Origin: Trichoderma breve
Lineage: Eukaryota > Ascomycota > Sordariomycetes > Hypocreales > Hypocreaceae
Assembly (NCBI RefSeq): GCF_028502605.1
Contig: NC_079237.1
Span: 3,348,001-3,412,000, forward strand
DNA length: 64,000 nt
Direction of reading: 5' to 3'
In this document: positions 46,101 to 58,023 of the stretch, piece after piece
Numbering within the stretch: position 1 is the stretch's first letter
Layout: every line of letters begins with the position of its first letter
Translations under genes and position numbers: made by a program
The notes under the pieces: model-generated
Seen by the model: the letters and a program-made list of their open reading frames with translations, nothing else
The model's database searches: none
What the model was told of the DNA's origin: nothing

Positions 46101-49100
46101 ACCCGAGATACAAATCTATCCACGACTGTTGTTTGACATCACAATTGTAAAATTATAGTAGGGCACGCAAGAGCCAAGGTATGACATGGATGTCTTCGAG
46201 ATCGGGTTTTCCAAGGCGACGTGCAGCATCACTAGCAGTTGTCAGCTAATGCTTGACCAGGGTACAAGGCGCTAGCAAGTCAAAACTCCTTCAAGGAAAA
46301 CGCAGAATTGGGTGAAACTCGGCATCGGCAAGTCTCGGATTAGACAATGTGAATCTTCTATTGTTTCCCACGTGCTGTGGTATTTTCTTGTTCCCCCTTT
46401 TTGCCTCCGGAATGTAATTCAGGATACGCGTACACGCAGACGTACCTGGAGAGAGTACGTGTATAAGTGAGGAGAGGAAGAAACTAAAAAGAGCAAAATC
46501 ACTGCAAATCCACAAATGGCCACATGGCAGCCAAGAGTGGGCTGGAGCTGGAGGATTAGCATTCATGGTGTTAGTCGGGACAGGGCAGGGCCGATTGTGT
46601 GTCAATCCTTCGCCGTCCAGCCGACTTGGCCGTGGAGCCTGTGGCGTTATTCACCGAGAGCAGGGTCTCCTTTTACGTAGAGCATGATCAAAACACCGAG
46701 TGGGAGGCCGGTCAAGCTTCAGAACCCGGTGCCGGCCATGGAAGCGCCGTGCCGAAGATCAGCGGCTTTTCGTATCGTGCTTGCGGCGTCACTCTAGCGG
46801 TATGGATGGATGGTTGACTGCAGCCCAAGCGACTCAAGCAGCCAAGCTACTGTAGGGCATCGCCTGCGCTACTCGATCCGGCCAGGTCAGCCAACGTTCG
46901 TGCCGTGGCTTGCCGCTCGCAAAGATTCCCAATCAGGATGTGAACGGGACTGGTGGCTTGGTGTGGCGCCTTATACCTCCGAGAAGAAATTACCCGCGTT
47001 GCAGCCATTGTTTCTTGGGCATCGAAAACGACGGCATGTGAAACTGAATTTGGGATTGGCGATCCGACAAGATCTGGGAACCGTATTGCTGAGATCTTTG
47101 AGGTAACAACGGGCGGGGAAACGAGATGTCCATGCTGCAAGATCTGTTGCTGTCACGAATACTGTGTACAGCACTCCAGATGGGTGTTGATGTAAAGAAA
47201 TCTGTTGGTTCCATCTAGCGTAGGCATCCCTTCGGTCCCCATGGTACGATACATGTATGCCCAAGCCAACGCTCCATGGCTTCTTGATCAGCGGAGACGG
47301 CATGAAGGGACAGGTCACAAGATGGCCACCAATTGGCCGTGTTTCCAATCACGGGTTGATTTGGCCACGCGGTTTTAAGGCTCGGATGCAAGCTTAAGGG
47401 CGCGATACAACGTTGTACGGTACAAGCCTTTTTTGCATTTCTCAAGTCAAGCTCAGCCGTCTTTCGATGTGAAGTAACAGCGGCTAAGCAGAGCACATGC
47501 ATTGACACACCAAAGTCGGGGTTTTCGGTGAGCAAATGAGATTTTCTCTGGTTTTCCGTCTGTCCGTTGCTGAGTAAACAATTGTTACTCTGCCATTCCC
47601 ACGGTTATGCTGTCAGCCTCGTGTGGAGAGGCAGACGGAAACAGCCTCGGAAAACCACACTCGTTCCGAAAAGACGAGAAGGGAGAAACAGAGACAAAAA
47701 GCAGCAGTGGAGATGCCCCGTGGAATTGTGATCCGCTCCAATGGAAATGGACCGGGGAGCCAGGATGCGGTTAGCCCTTGCTTTCGTGTCCGTGGAAAGC
47801 TTTGGAGCTAAAAAAGCCGCTGCTGTTTGATGATCATTTCAGCAAGAATAATCAGGATTGGGCTGCGGCGGCTGTCGCCCACATGGGTAAACCGACGGCC
47901 ATTTCATTTCGAGCGTTAGACAGGCATACAAGCACTGTGCATGAATTCGGGACTGCAGAGGACCAGCGGCAGGGCCCTGGTATGGCTCGCTAGGGGCGTG
48001 TGCAGCTCTCTAAGGATTAAAGCCCGCGGAGGTATAACTCTATAGAGAAACAATAAAGCTGCGAGGAGTCTCATTGGCTGATCGGAAACTTGCTGATGCC
48101 CGTGCAGATGGAGGCATTTAGGCGAGGTGAGGCGCGAGGGATTCAGTTCAGAGCCGTCGGCTGGTGACATTCTTACGAATCGACTCTAAAGTTTTTGACA
48201 GGTCCGAAGGCTGGCGTTAGGACGACGTCATAAAGTCCGAAGCGCGAATGCAAGCATTGGATTAGTTGAGGTTGGTTGCTTGGCCATATCAGGTGATGGA
48301 TTGGGGTCCAAGAAGACGTGCAGAGAAGCAGTCTCGTTGTTGACGTTGGTTGTCAACAATCAACGTTGGAACGATACGATTCAGCAGCGCAAAAGGACAT
48401 GCCTAGACTTGGGGAAGATGGAGAGCTTGGGCCGCTGCTGGCACCGTGTCGAACGAACTGTATGTGAAGGATCCATGCCATGTGCGAGGTCTCCATCCCT
48501 CAGATTGACGGGGTTGCTGCTTACCCATACTGTACAATCTTGTGTTGCATCGGACCATCGCAGTGGAGAAGAAGAGCTGAGTTGGAGTCGAGGGGAAGCA
48601 GGGACTGCTGCTCTGTTCCCCTGATGACTGGCGTGAATAATCACAAAGACAAGAGTCAGAAAAACAAAACGAGACAAGACACCGGGAGCGGATCGGCGAG
48701 CTGGAGACAGACAAGGCCAGGATAGGCCATGCGGAGCGGAGAGCGGGCGGCGTCGAATCAGCCAACGCGGAGCTGGACTGGGGATGGTGGTGTGACGAAG
48801 TAACGGTCGAGAGTCAGAGTGAGAGTGAGGTTACTGTATGTACACTCGTACGTGATACAGGATCAGAAGTGGGCACTCGGTCCATGTCCGGCCGAGTCAC
48901 TGGCAAATGAGGCCCAGCGAGAGAGAAGAGACAAGATGCGAATGCCTGGCCCTGGTCATGTGCGGGTGCATCTTTTTCCTGCGATACCGTGCGAGACTGC
49001 CACGTGAAACACTGTGGGCAGAGCGTATTCTGCAAGAGTAAAAGCCGATCACTGCCGTTCTGAGTCGGTGATGGACAGCGAGGGCCAGGTTCGCCGTATT

Positions 49101-51664
49101 TGCTGCGGGGCTGCCTGGAGGTTGAGTTATTGTGACGAGTAAATCCGAATCTACAATGGATGGATGCAAGTTGCGGGTTCCTGTTTTTTTTTTCTGGGGT
49201 TTCACCAGCCACCATGGAGTGGCCCTAATTTCACCAACTTTCAGCAACTACTGGAATATAAACAACACTGCACAGCTCAGAGCTTACCTACCTACCGCTT
49301 AATATCGCCTCGCTCGCCTTATTACGCATTCATCGATGCTGCTAGCTAGTAATACCGAACGACTGCCGCTCCCTTGTGCATTGCCGTGCCAAAGCCGCCG
49401 GAGGATAATTTCAAGCCAGGCGACGTCATTTGGCCAAAGCCGGGGAAGTGGAGAGCCACAGGCGCCTCTTTCAGTGGCGCCGAGGCCTAAATGCCCTAGA
49501 AGCCCTGGCCGGCGAGCCACTGGGTGTCGGGAGCTAGCCCACAAGCGGACAAGGGCGCCTCCGCTAGCATGAACCTCCATCTTTCGACATACGAGGCCGG
49601 CGTGTAGCATCTGCTTTCAATGTGACGGTCGTGCTGCTGTGGGCGTGTGTCGTTTGATGTAAATGCTAGATGCAGCTCAGTTTAGTCTAGTACTACCCGT
49701 AGAGAGGTACTCTGTAATAGTAGCGGTAAGTAATAGTCGGAAGGAATGTGAATCGTGCATCGAGACGAGAGGACCAGGCAAGGGATGAGTCAAAAGCAGC
49801 CCCCAAAACAATGAGAAGCACCACCACAAAGTCCTACTGCTGAGACTGCTTCCCCGGATGCCATGCCATGCTATGCCATGCACACCACAATAAGATACAG
49901 TATGCCAATATTGCTACAGTGCCAGATGGGCCCTGGAGGCATCCGGCAACTTGCTGCCGACAGCAAATGCAGGCCGTCGCCAAGAGGAGGTCCGGCACCA
50001 GCCTCTACTCGCTGCATCGCCATCTCTTGCCAGCTTCTAGTGGCCATCTAGATGACTCCCATCCAACCAACCTCACCCCCCTCCGGCGGCCAGACTCTCG
50101 GCGACATGCAACCCCCCAGATGACTCGGGAGGACGAACAAGGACAAGAGGCTGCAAGCGTAGCAGCACCAGCCGGCGATCCTCGAGCATGGGGCTTAACT
50201 CGGGGCCCGGCTAGCACAGGCAAAGGATTCGATTAGCATTGGCAAAGAAGCTTGTGCCTTGGAAGCGGCATGAGCAACTAGGGTGCCATATTTTTGCATT
50301 TACGTGTAGAAACTCGAGAAACATGCGTGATACGCGTGACAGCTAGGGCCCAAGGATGCAAATGGCAAGATTCGGCCGTGTGACAGCGGGTGGTGTTACC
50401 CGGTCCTGGGTCGATGGATGTATGGACAAGTATGTACGAGTACCACTTGTGCGAGCTGACGAGCGTCCATGGTATCGCACCACGTTTGGCGGAGCTGCTT
50501 GATGATTTTTTTTGCTTGGTGTTAGGAGACGAAGCTGTTGTTGTTGTACGTAACACAAAGAAGCGAACCTTGTATGCATCAATTGAGTCGTGTCGTGTCG
50601 TATGTACCTGGGAGTAGTACGAGTACAGACACCCAGGCAAGGTAACCCCTCCAGTGGCTTCGATTACAATTTCATCCGCCATTTACGTGTATTTTTTTTT
50701 CTCTTCTCTTCCCAATCACCATCCAAACTGAATCTCATCCTCGTACTGTATACTGACTGTCTCCTGCATGCGCTGTACGCTTCTGCTTCTGGACTTTTGC
50801 ATCGTCCTCCCCCCTCCTCGACAACCCACAAATACAATCCTGATCCAATCCAATCCCCAACATCCAACGCCGCTTTCCCCAGCTCCGATCCCTGGGCCTG
50901 GAGATACAGACAAACCTCGGAGGGGTGGTGGGGGAACAAAACAGCCTTTTGGGCTTGGACCTTCTTGGGGGTCAGGGGTGTCGGTGTCTATGGTACATTT
51001 ACATGTACAAAGTGCCGGATGGGGCAGTACTCGGAGCGGTACCTCGGGCCATGTACATGCAAGCACAGACACAGACTACAAGGTACGAGTCTGTACACAC
51101 AACGGCAGCGTCTCCTCATCCCGCATGCGACTTACACGCGCTTCCTGGCTTGTACATATGCCTCTGCGCATCCCGGAAGCGTCAGTACCAGCTACTCGTC
51201 CCGCGAGAGCCACTCATGGGCGTGTCGTGTACTCGATACCCCGGATCCTGGCGATCCTGGAGCCCCGGTCCGTGGCTTGCCCCGAGCAACTCTCCTGCCT
51301 TGTTGCTTGCCCATGGAGAATCCCAGGAAAGCTTCCAGCACACTAAAAAAGCTAGAGGCCGGGGTCTGAGAAAAGCATTCAATGGATGGATCGTCTGTCT
51401 CGTTGTGCTCTGCCCACGGACACGGACCACATGCCTGGACCTGGCAAACCTAGGAAGCTGCCACAGACACATACAGCTGCCCGCAGCATTCACTGGCAGC
51501 TGCTCGCACAATTCCGGCGTAACGGAGAGTGAGCTACATATATCTATATATAAGGCCCTCCCCCTTCCTCTCTCTCATCCCCTCTTCCTCTCTTTTTTTG
51601 CTCCCGTTCTCTGTCACCACGATTCATGGTCAAGGTCCTCTACACAAACCATCAAGAGTGAGCC
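43101..51664. other. 8.5-kb gene-poor stretch
   Basis: No convincing protein gene was found. 43.5-44.7 kb is AT-rich and free of long frames. At 44151-44260 there is a TATATAAA box with CTTTTGTTC and GTAAACAAG words upstream, loosely like the promoter units at 57-64 kb, but no protein follows. Two overlapping leftward frames at 45597-45986 and 45818-46123 could be pieces of a decayed or intron-containing gene; neither is recognised. From 46.8 to 51.6 kb only short, unlike-protein frames occur. The last kilobases include the CT-rich leader of the hexose transporter. No transposase or terminal repeats were seen. Confidence 0.5.
43145..43311 (+). repeat. Two poly-T tracts in the GT32 3' flank
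   Basis: A T25 run at 43145-43169 and a T18 run at 43294-43311 lie 45 and 194 bp after the stop codon. They may mark the 3' UTR or termination region; no function is claimed. Confidence 0.7.
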
Positions 51665-53427
51665 ATGGCTATCGGCAACATCTACGTGATTGCCGGCGTG
51701 TCCGTCGTCGGCGGCGCGCTCTTCGGCTTCGACATCTCGTCTGTGTCGGCCCAGCTGGCCGAGCAGTCGTATCTCTGCTACTTCAACCAGGATGAGAACC
51801 CCCCAACCACGGCCGATGGCAAATGTGGTGGTCCGCGGTCTCTCGTCCAGGGAGGTATCACCGCCTCCATGGCTGCTGGCTCCTGGCTGGGAGCTCTGAT
51901 TTCGGGTCCCCTGTCTGATCGACTGGGCCGAAAGTACTCCATCATGGTCGGATGTATCATCTGGTGAGCAAACGAACAATGAAAAAAAAGGGAGAAAAAT
52001 GTTTCACCTGCTAACCGCCATCACCTGCAGGGTCATTGGTTCCACTCTCTCCTGTGCCTCCCAAAACATTGGTATGCTCATTGTCGCCCGTATCATCAAC
52101 GGTATCTCCGTCGGTATCGAATCTGCTCAGGTCCCCGTCTACATTGCCGAAATCTCTCCTCCCTCCAAGCGTGGTCGCTTCATTGGTATGCAGCAATGGG
52201 CCATCACTTGGGGCATTCTCATCATGTACTACATCTCCTACGGCTGCTCCTTCATTGGCGATGACAACCCCCTCAGCTACAACACCGCCGCCTGGCGTAT
52301 CCCATGGGGTCTCCAGATGATCCCCGCCTTCTTCCTCTTCTTCATGATGATGCCCCTTCCCGAGTCTCCTCGTTGGCTCGCCCGCAAGGACCGCTGGGAG
52401 GACTGCCGAGCTGTCCTTACTCTCGTCCACGGCAAGGGTGACCCTAACCACCCCTTTGTCGCCTACGAACTGCAGGACATCAAGGATATGTGCGAGTTTG
52501 AGCGCCAGCATGCCGATGTCACCTACCTCGACCTGTTCAAGCCTCGCATGCTCAACCGTACCTTTATTGGTCTCTTCACTCAGATCTGGTCGCAGCTGAC
52601 TGGCATGAACGTCATGAGTAAGTATCTTTTAGAATGCTACTACCTATAGAGCGCCATTGGACTAATTGATTCTCCCTACAGTGTACTACATTGCCAACAT
52701 CTTCTCCATGGCTGGTTACAGCGGCAATGCCAACCTGCTTGCCTCGTCCATTCAGTACATCATCAACGTTCTCATGACTATTCCTGCCCTACTCTGGGTC
52801 GACAAATGGGGTCGCCGCCCCACGCTTCTTATCGGTTCCGTCCTCATGGCCCTGTGGATGTATGCCAACGCCGGTATTCTCGCCACCTACGGTGAAGTCG
52901 TTCCCGGTGGTATCGACCACGTTGCTGCCCAGTCGATGCGTGTCTCCGGTGCCCCTGCCAAGGGTCTCATCGCCTGCACCTATCTCTTTGTGGCTTCCTT
53001 TGCGCCCACCTGGGGTCCCGTCTCCTGGACCTATCCCCCGGAGCTGTTCCCTCTTCGTCTCCGAGGTAAGGGTGTCGCCATGGCCACCTCTGGAAACTGG
53101 GCCTTCAACACCGCTCTGGGTCTCTTTACCCCCGTGGCCTTTGCCAACATCAAGTGGAAGACGTACCTCATCTTCGCCGTCTTCAACACAGTTGCCTTCT
53201 TCCACGTCTTCTTCGTCTTCCCCGAGACTGCCGGAAAGACTTTGGAAGAGACTGAGGCCATGTTTGAGGACCCCAACGGCATTCCCTACTTGGGAACTCC
53301 CGCCTGGAAGACCAAGGTCGCAACCAGCCTCACTGTCCGTGCCGAGCAGGGCGACGTCGAGGCCAAGATTGCCCACGACACCGAGAAGCCTCCGATCCAC
53401 ACTCACGAGGAGGAGACTACCCAGTAA
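51665..53427 (+). CDS. MFS sugar (hexose) transporter
   Basis: Exons 51665-51963, 52031-52617 and 52682-53427 give 543 residues with 12 predicted membrane helices. Sugar-porter signatures: GGALFGFDISSVSA in helix 1, DRLGRKYS in loop 2-3, GISVGIESAQVPVYIAEISPP in helix 4-5, PESPRWLARKDR before the large loop, SQLTGMNVMMYYIANIF (completed by the second splice) in helix 7, WGRRPTL in loop 8-9, and PETAGKTLEE at the end. The outline resembles high-affinity glucose transporters of filamentous fungi (Gtt1/Hxt type). It should import glucose or related hexoses by proton symport at the plasma membrane. The C-terminal tail is acidic (HTHEEETTQ). The long upstream region leaves room for carbon-source regulation, but no site could be assigned. 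Confidence 0.93.
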
Positions 53428-54830
53428 ATGGGAGATTTAATAACATCTTGACGATGATAATCTTGTGCAGGCGGTAGGCTTTAGTTGATACCCTGGGGGA
53501 AGTGTGGCCTCGTCCTACAAGGAAACTTATGATGCAAATGTTTAATAGTCGTACTATACCAATACCATCACATGTTGCATTTGCTTTGAATTTTTCATTG
53601 ATTTGTCCGCCTTGATGTATGTGAATTGCGTTTGAAGGCTGAAGTGATGGTGAAGTCGGTTTGCTCTGGAGTATAGTGACTAAGCGATTGAGTTCAACGA
53701 CTGGTTCTAAAGTGGTAATCCAGTCAAGTGTGTATGTACAGGTATATAAGCTCAACAAGCTCAGTTGAGAGCATATCTAATAGGTATTAATACATTTACA
53801 TAAAAATCAATACAAGTTTTCTTGGGCTTGAAGCTTGCTTAATTCCCTAAAGAGTTTATTATTCGAGCCTTTTGGTTTAATTCGCCTTGTTTTTTGACCG
53901 TCATATGACCTGCTCTGTGGCTTCTGTAGTATGGGTCGAATATCTGAAATTTCGTTAGTCGAGTCAAAACCTAGAATCTGGGTTTAGCTTTGAACTACAA
54001 CGACTGGCTACCTACTAGGTAGGTATGAATGGAGAGGTAGAAGAAAGTACTTGAGAAAATAGAAGAAAGTACTTGAGAAAATAGAAGAAAGTACCTGAGA
54101 AAATAGAAGAAAGTACCTGAGAAAATAGAAGAAAGTACCTAAGACAGTAGAAGAAAGTAAGTATAGTAGAAGAAAGTAAGTATAGTAGAAGAAAGAAGAG
54201 ACACTAGAAGAAAGAAGGGGCACGTAAAAGAAAGTAACCTAGTAGAAAAATGTACCAAGGGGAAAAGATGGAGAGCATCCAAAGTGCCGTACTATTGCGT
54301 CTTCTAATTCGCATGTTGGATTCTCGCTGATTGTTCATATGAGACACACGCTACTTGGGGGATGTACATCGAACTACGATAAGTGATGTATACTACGGAT
54401 GAACGTCAGTCGAAACTATTGATGAATTTTATTTGAGTGGAGAGTACAGGGCATCTATTTTAATAGGAGACTTAGCACTGATCAATCTTGATAAATGGGA
54501 TGTGCTTCTCCTGGAGGGCTATTTTCTTGTCAATATGCTGCTGAGGATTGATGCTGAGACAGATCAAGACATGACGATTCACTTTTAGAGACTGCAATGA
54601 ATCATTGTATAAATGCTGTAACGCTCAATTCATTTCTAAGCGGTATACTATATGTCTGTCTGTCTGTCTGTATTCTATTCTGGGAGTCATAAACGCCGTT
54701 CCATGCCATGCCATGCCATATAAGCATCATGCTTCAAAACCATCGCGAAACATTTCAATGCGCATATAAACATATTCCTCCGCTCATAAACGTATTCCTT
54801 CGCTCATCAAACCAATCCATCCCTCATCAA
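53428..54830. other. Convergent intergenic region with minisatellite
   Basis: About 1.4 kb between the transporter and the leftward T5orf172 gene. It contains the 22-bp minisatellite at 54039-54245, a CCTACTAGGTAGG palindrome just before it (about 54011), and a (TGTC)n tract near 54654-54672. No gene was found. Confidence 0.5.
54039..54245 (+). repeat. Minisatellite, 22-bp units degrading to 19-bp units
   Basis: Five units of AGAAGAAAGTACCTGAGAAA-type sequence at a 22-bp period (54039-54148) are followed by about four 19-bp units (AGAAGAAAGTAAGTATAGT) and degenerate copies. The words TAG-AGA and GAGAAA recur in the 29-bp array at 61.7 kb. Not a CRISPR: units abut without spacers. Confidence 0.9.
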
Positions 54831-56078
54831 TCATCGTCCACTCACAAGAGCACCGTCATCCCAGCCCACCCATCGTCGAATAATGTCGTCCACCATCCTG
54901 ACGCCGTCCCGCGTAGCTTCGACTTCGAACCACTCCTTGTGCTCTCGTCCACAGGCTTCGCAAGCACCAAGATCGGCGCGAAGGCCCATTCCGCCGAGCT
55001 CAAGGTGAATGAGGCGCTCTACCTTTTTAACGTGAGGCGTGGGGTGGGGAGAGGCCGCAGAAAGTGGAGAAGGAGCCCGTCCTCTGGCATGAGACGCAGA
55101 AGAAGCATCGTAAGATGAAGGAGTAGATGAGGAAATGTAAGGGTAGAAGCGGAGCAGGGTGATGTCGTGGCCGCATTGGCGAGACCATTGGGCCATGCGG
55201 CGCTGGACATTGGCAGCGCGGCCGATCTTGAGGAGCATCGTCTTTGGTTTGGGGTCCCTGCTGTTCTTGTTAAAGGAAGAAACAACGTCGCTAGGGCTTC
55301 TGCTGCGGCTGCCGCCGTTGTGAGGGGGAGGCTGGAGGAGGCTTCTTGCGGCGTCAACAGGGGCTGGTTCGGCGGATTCGGGCGTCAGCCAGAACATGTA
55401 GATGTAGCCGGGTTCGTCGGCGTCAGAGGGCGGTTTGGCGACTTCAGCCATGAGAGTCGTGGTTGTGTGGGCATCGAGAGCGTCTGGGATGAGAGACTTG
55501 AGGTGGCCTGCTGTCGGGGCCGAAGAGGTGGTAGGGCGAGAGTGACCTTGCGGACGGGCTGAGGAGGTTGACGGTCGAGTATGCTGGACAGGCTGAGGTT
55601 GCGGTCTAGGCTGAGCAGGTCGGGGAGGCTCATCAAAGTCCTCTTCCGGCACGGTGAAGCAGAAACAAAAGGTGGATGACTTTGGCTTGGGGGGCCTCTC
55701 GTCGCCGTAGCGCTTCTCGGGATCGTACCGGCCAGGTCGAGCATTCAGGTCCACCAGGCCCAGCCTGTCGGCGAGGGTATCCAGGCTGGAGCGCTCTTCG
55801 GCGATGCCGCCGCCGTAGGGAGACGGCCGCGGGGTCGAACTCGACTTGCGCGTCGAGCGCCCAGCTTGGTCCTTGTGCTGCCAGCAGTACGAGTCTTCGC
55901 CGTCATCGTTGCTGGGCGCCAGTTTCTTTCCGTTCTTGCGCGGCGGGTGGCCTGAAGGAGAGACGGGGCGGCGGCAGGGACGGCCGTTGGAGGTGAAGCC
56001 TTTGCAGGTGGCCTCGGGGTTGAGGGAGTCGTTGCGCCCGAGCATGGACTCGGGCGTGGTGCCGGTGAAGGCAGGCAT
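54831..56078 (-). CDS. T5orf172 / DUF1766 domain protein
   Basis: Single exon of 415 residues. The N-terminal half contains a short Cys-containing segment (CKGFTSNGRPCRRPV and a CWQHKD word), then Pro/Ser-rich linkers and a cysteine-rich FCFCF near residue 137. The C-terminal half (about residues 220-405) carries the domain: GYIYMFWLTP at its start, LLKIGRAANVQRRMAQWSRQC in the middle, HDITLLRFYP, and CEACGREHKEWFEVE with a CxxC and EWFEV at the end. This family is related to the GIY-YIG nuclease fold, but I do not see a catalytic set I could vouch for. Fungal members are common and uncharacterised. It is separated by about 1.95 kb from the membrane-protein array, and no functional link is evident. 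Confidence 0.85.
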   Translation of the reverse strand: MPAFTGTTPESMLGRNDSLNPEATCKGFTSNGRPCRRPVSPSGHPPRKNGKKLAPSNDDGEDSYCWQHKDQAGRSTRKSSSTPRPSPYGGGIAEERSSLDTLADRLGLVDLNARPGRYDPEKRYGDERPPKPKSSTFCFCFTVPEEDFDEPPRPAQPRPQPQPVQHTRPSTSSARPQGHSRPTTSSAPTAGHLKSLIPDALDAHTTTTLMAEVAKPPSDADEPGYIYMFWLTPESAEPAPVDAARSLLQPPPHNGGSRSRSPSDVVSSFNKNSRDPKPKTMLLKIGRAANVQRRMAQWSRQCGHDITLLRFYPYISSSTPSSYDASSASHARGRAPSPLSAASPHPTPHVKKVERLIHLELGGMGLRADLGACEACGREHKEWFEVEATRDGVRMVDDIIRRWVGWDDGALVSGR

Positions 56079-58023
56079 CGTTCGTGGGAGGGGGTTGAAA
56101 GGAGTCTGGGAGTTGAACAGATGAATGAAGAGACTGAACGGAGTCGGGGTCGCGTCTTTGTCTGTGTGTGTCTGTGTCTGTATCTCTGTCTGTGTCTTTT
56201 GTCGTCGAGAAGAGAAGAGAAGAGAGGTCTGTGTGTCCGTTAAATACGAGGCATCAGCTGCTCGTTGACGTCTGCAGAACCAGAACCAGAACCAGCATCA
56301 GCAGGGCCACGTCGGTTCGTCAAGGTTTTCAAGTCTTTGCTGTCCTCGCCCAGGGCATCAACGCATTTAAGCTACCAGGGGTCCAGTCGTCCAACCGCCC
56401 CCGTGTTCTGCACTGATTCATCGCATCCGTGTCCAGCGTCAGTCCTAGCGATTGAACCCCCTGGCAAGCGCCGTCCAAACCTTCACCTAGGCCTCTCACC
56501 TAGGCCTAGGGGATGCGGCCTGAGCGGAACCTTGTCGTCTGTGGCCATCGTGTCTGGTGTCGTGTGTCGTGGTTCCACAGCAGGTGCACGAGGTGGCTGG
56601 GCGGTGGATTCCGGTGGTGGTCACGCTGGGGATTTGTTGAGTTTGTGAGAACTCAAATGTTTGTGAGCTATCACGCTGCAGGGCGACAATTGCCTATGCG
56701 TTGTTAAGCTGCTAAGATGCAGCGACATCTGCATCTGCATCTGCAGCATCGAGTCGATCAATCAGGAGGAGGAATGGAGGATCCATCCGTTGGGCTGAGC
56801 GCGAGGGCGAGTTTGCACCGCCATCGTCAGGCATGCAGCACCGCCACAACATGAAGCCTGCGGCCTCTACCTAACGAATCAGTGCTTGCATCTTCATCTT
56901 CTTCAATACGACGATTGGTTGGGTGTGGTTCATCGTTGCGACACTCACGCTCTCCTTGCATCAATGATGTCGAATTATATTTTTCTTTATCAAGTTCTCA
57001 CCACTTAGATTTAATTGCGATGCAACAAACTCAAGAGCATCGCCATGTCTGTTTGTATGGGTGTTTGTCAGAGCAAGCCGTGGACACTCACCATGGAGAC
57101 TTGTCAACTCTGACTTTAACTACATGTACCTATAGCAGCATCCAACAACACCCGCCAAATCAATTTGTAGCTTAAGTGACATTACTTTGACTTGGTATGG
57201 ATATTCTTACGATACCTAGTAGGGCACTTTGCAAGTGTAAGAAAGCGATCATTGGTCCGTTGTATACATGTACTCCGTGTATCACCAGTCTGCAACTGCT
57301 TGTAGAGACTACAAAGCAAAACAATGCATTCACTCTTGTCGCCTATCAGAAAGACAAAGCTTTCCGTCATTCAATCACAATCAATTTTGCGTAGTACCTA
57401 CCTAGTAGTACTTTTTATAAATAGAAAATACCCAGGCAGCGGATAGGCCCAATATCCCACTCTAATATACAACTGAGAATGATTGGGTGCGGGTGGTTTC
57501 AACTGCATGTACAAACGAACAAAGAACAAAGAATCATTATGTTCCCTTTGTTCATTTTCCTGCACCTATCCGCCGTTTTATTGCATAGCCCCAGCTCTGG
57601 GCGCTATTCAATCGCTCACTAGCCGTGAGAATCCCGGCCTCATACCCGTTGAAGCTATAGCAAACATGTTTCGCTAGAATCACCCAGGCCGACAAAGGCA
57701 AAAGTAAACAAAGGAGCTCACTTTTGCAAGGTATATGGTAGACTCGCTGAACAACGCTTGGTGAATGGTTCTTTGACGGGAACGGCGTATAAAAGCCTCC
57801 ACCACGCTTCATCGTTCTGCTATGTTTCCTCCAACTCCTCTCTTCAACAAGCAACACTCTTCACCTGCTACTGCTTCGTCGATTCTAAATACGTACTGAC
57901 TCCCTTCCATCTGCCATTGTTTAGCCATCCATTTCTCTACAGCCGTCTGCTGTTTCGCCAGTCAAAATAGCCTTCGCGCCTCAACCAGACCTCCCGATCA
58001 AACACCACGTTCTAAACTTTCCA
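56079..58023. other. Intergenic region left of the membrane-protein array
   Basis: About 1.95 kb. Near 56160-56200 there is a (TG/TC)-rich tract in the T5orf172 leader. A direct repeat of CTCACCTAGGCCT occurs near 56485-56508. The rightmost part (57.5-58.0 kb) carries the first promoter unit of the array. No further gene was recognised. Confidence 0.5.
57645..57793 (+). promoter_or_regulatory. Array promoter unit A
   Basis: CCGTTGAAGC at about 57646 and GACAAAGGCAAAAGTAAACA-AAG at 57691-57713 align with the other units. A CCTTTGTTC word lies further upstream at 57545-57553. TATAAA at 57788-57793 is followed by a leader containing CTCCTCTCTTCAACAAGCAA, about 230 bp before the gene start at 58024. 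Confidence 0.6.

Noticed and set aside
50590..51689. Overlapping long frames (up to 259 codons) upstream of the hexose transporter
   Set aside because: Frames in all three phases overlap, composition is not protein-like, and no domain is visible; they lie in the transporter promoter and leader.
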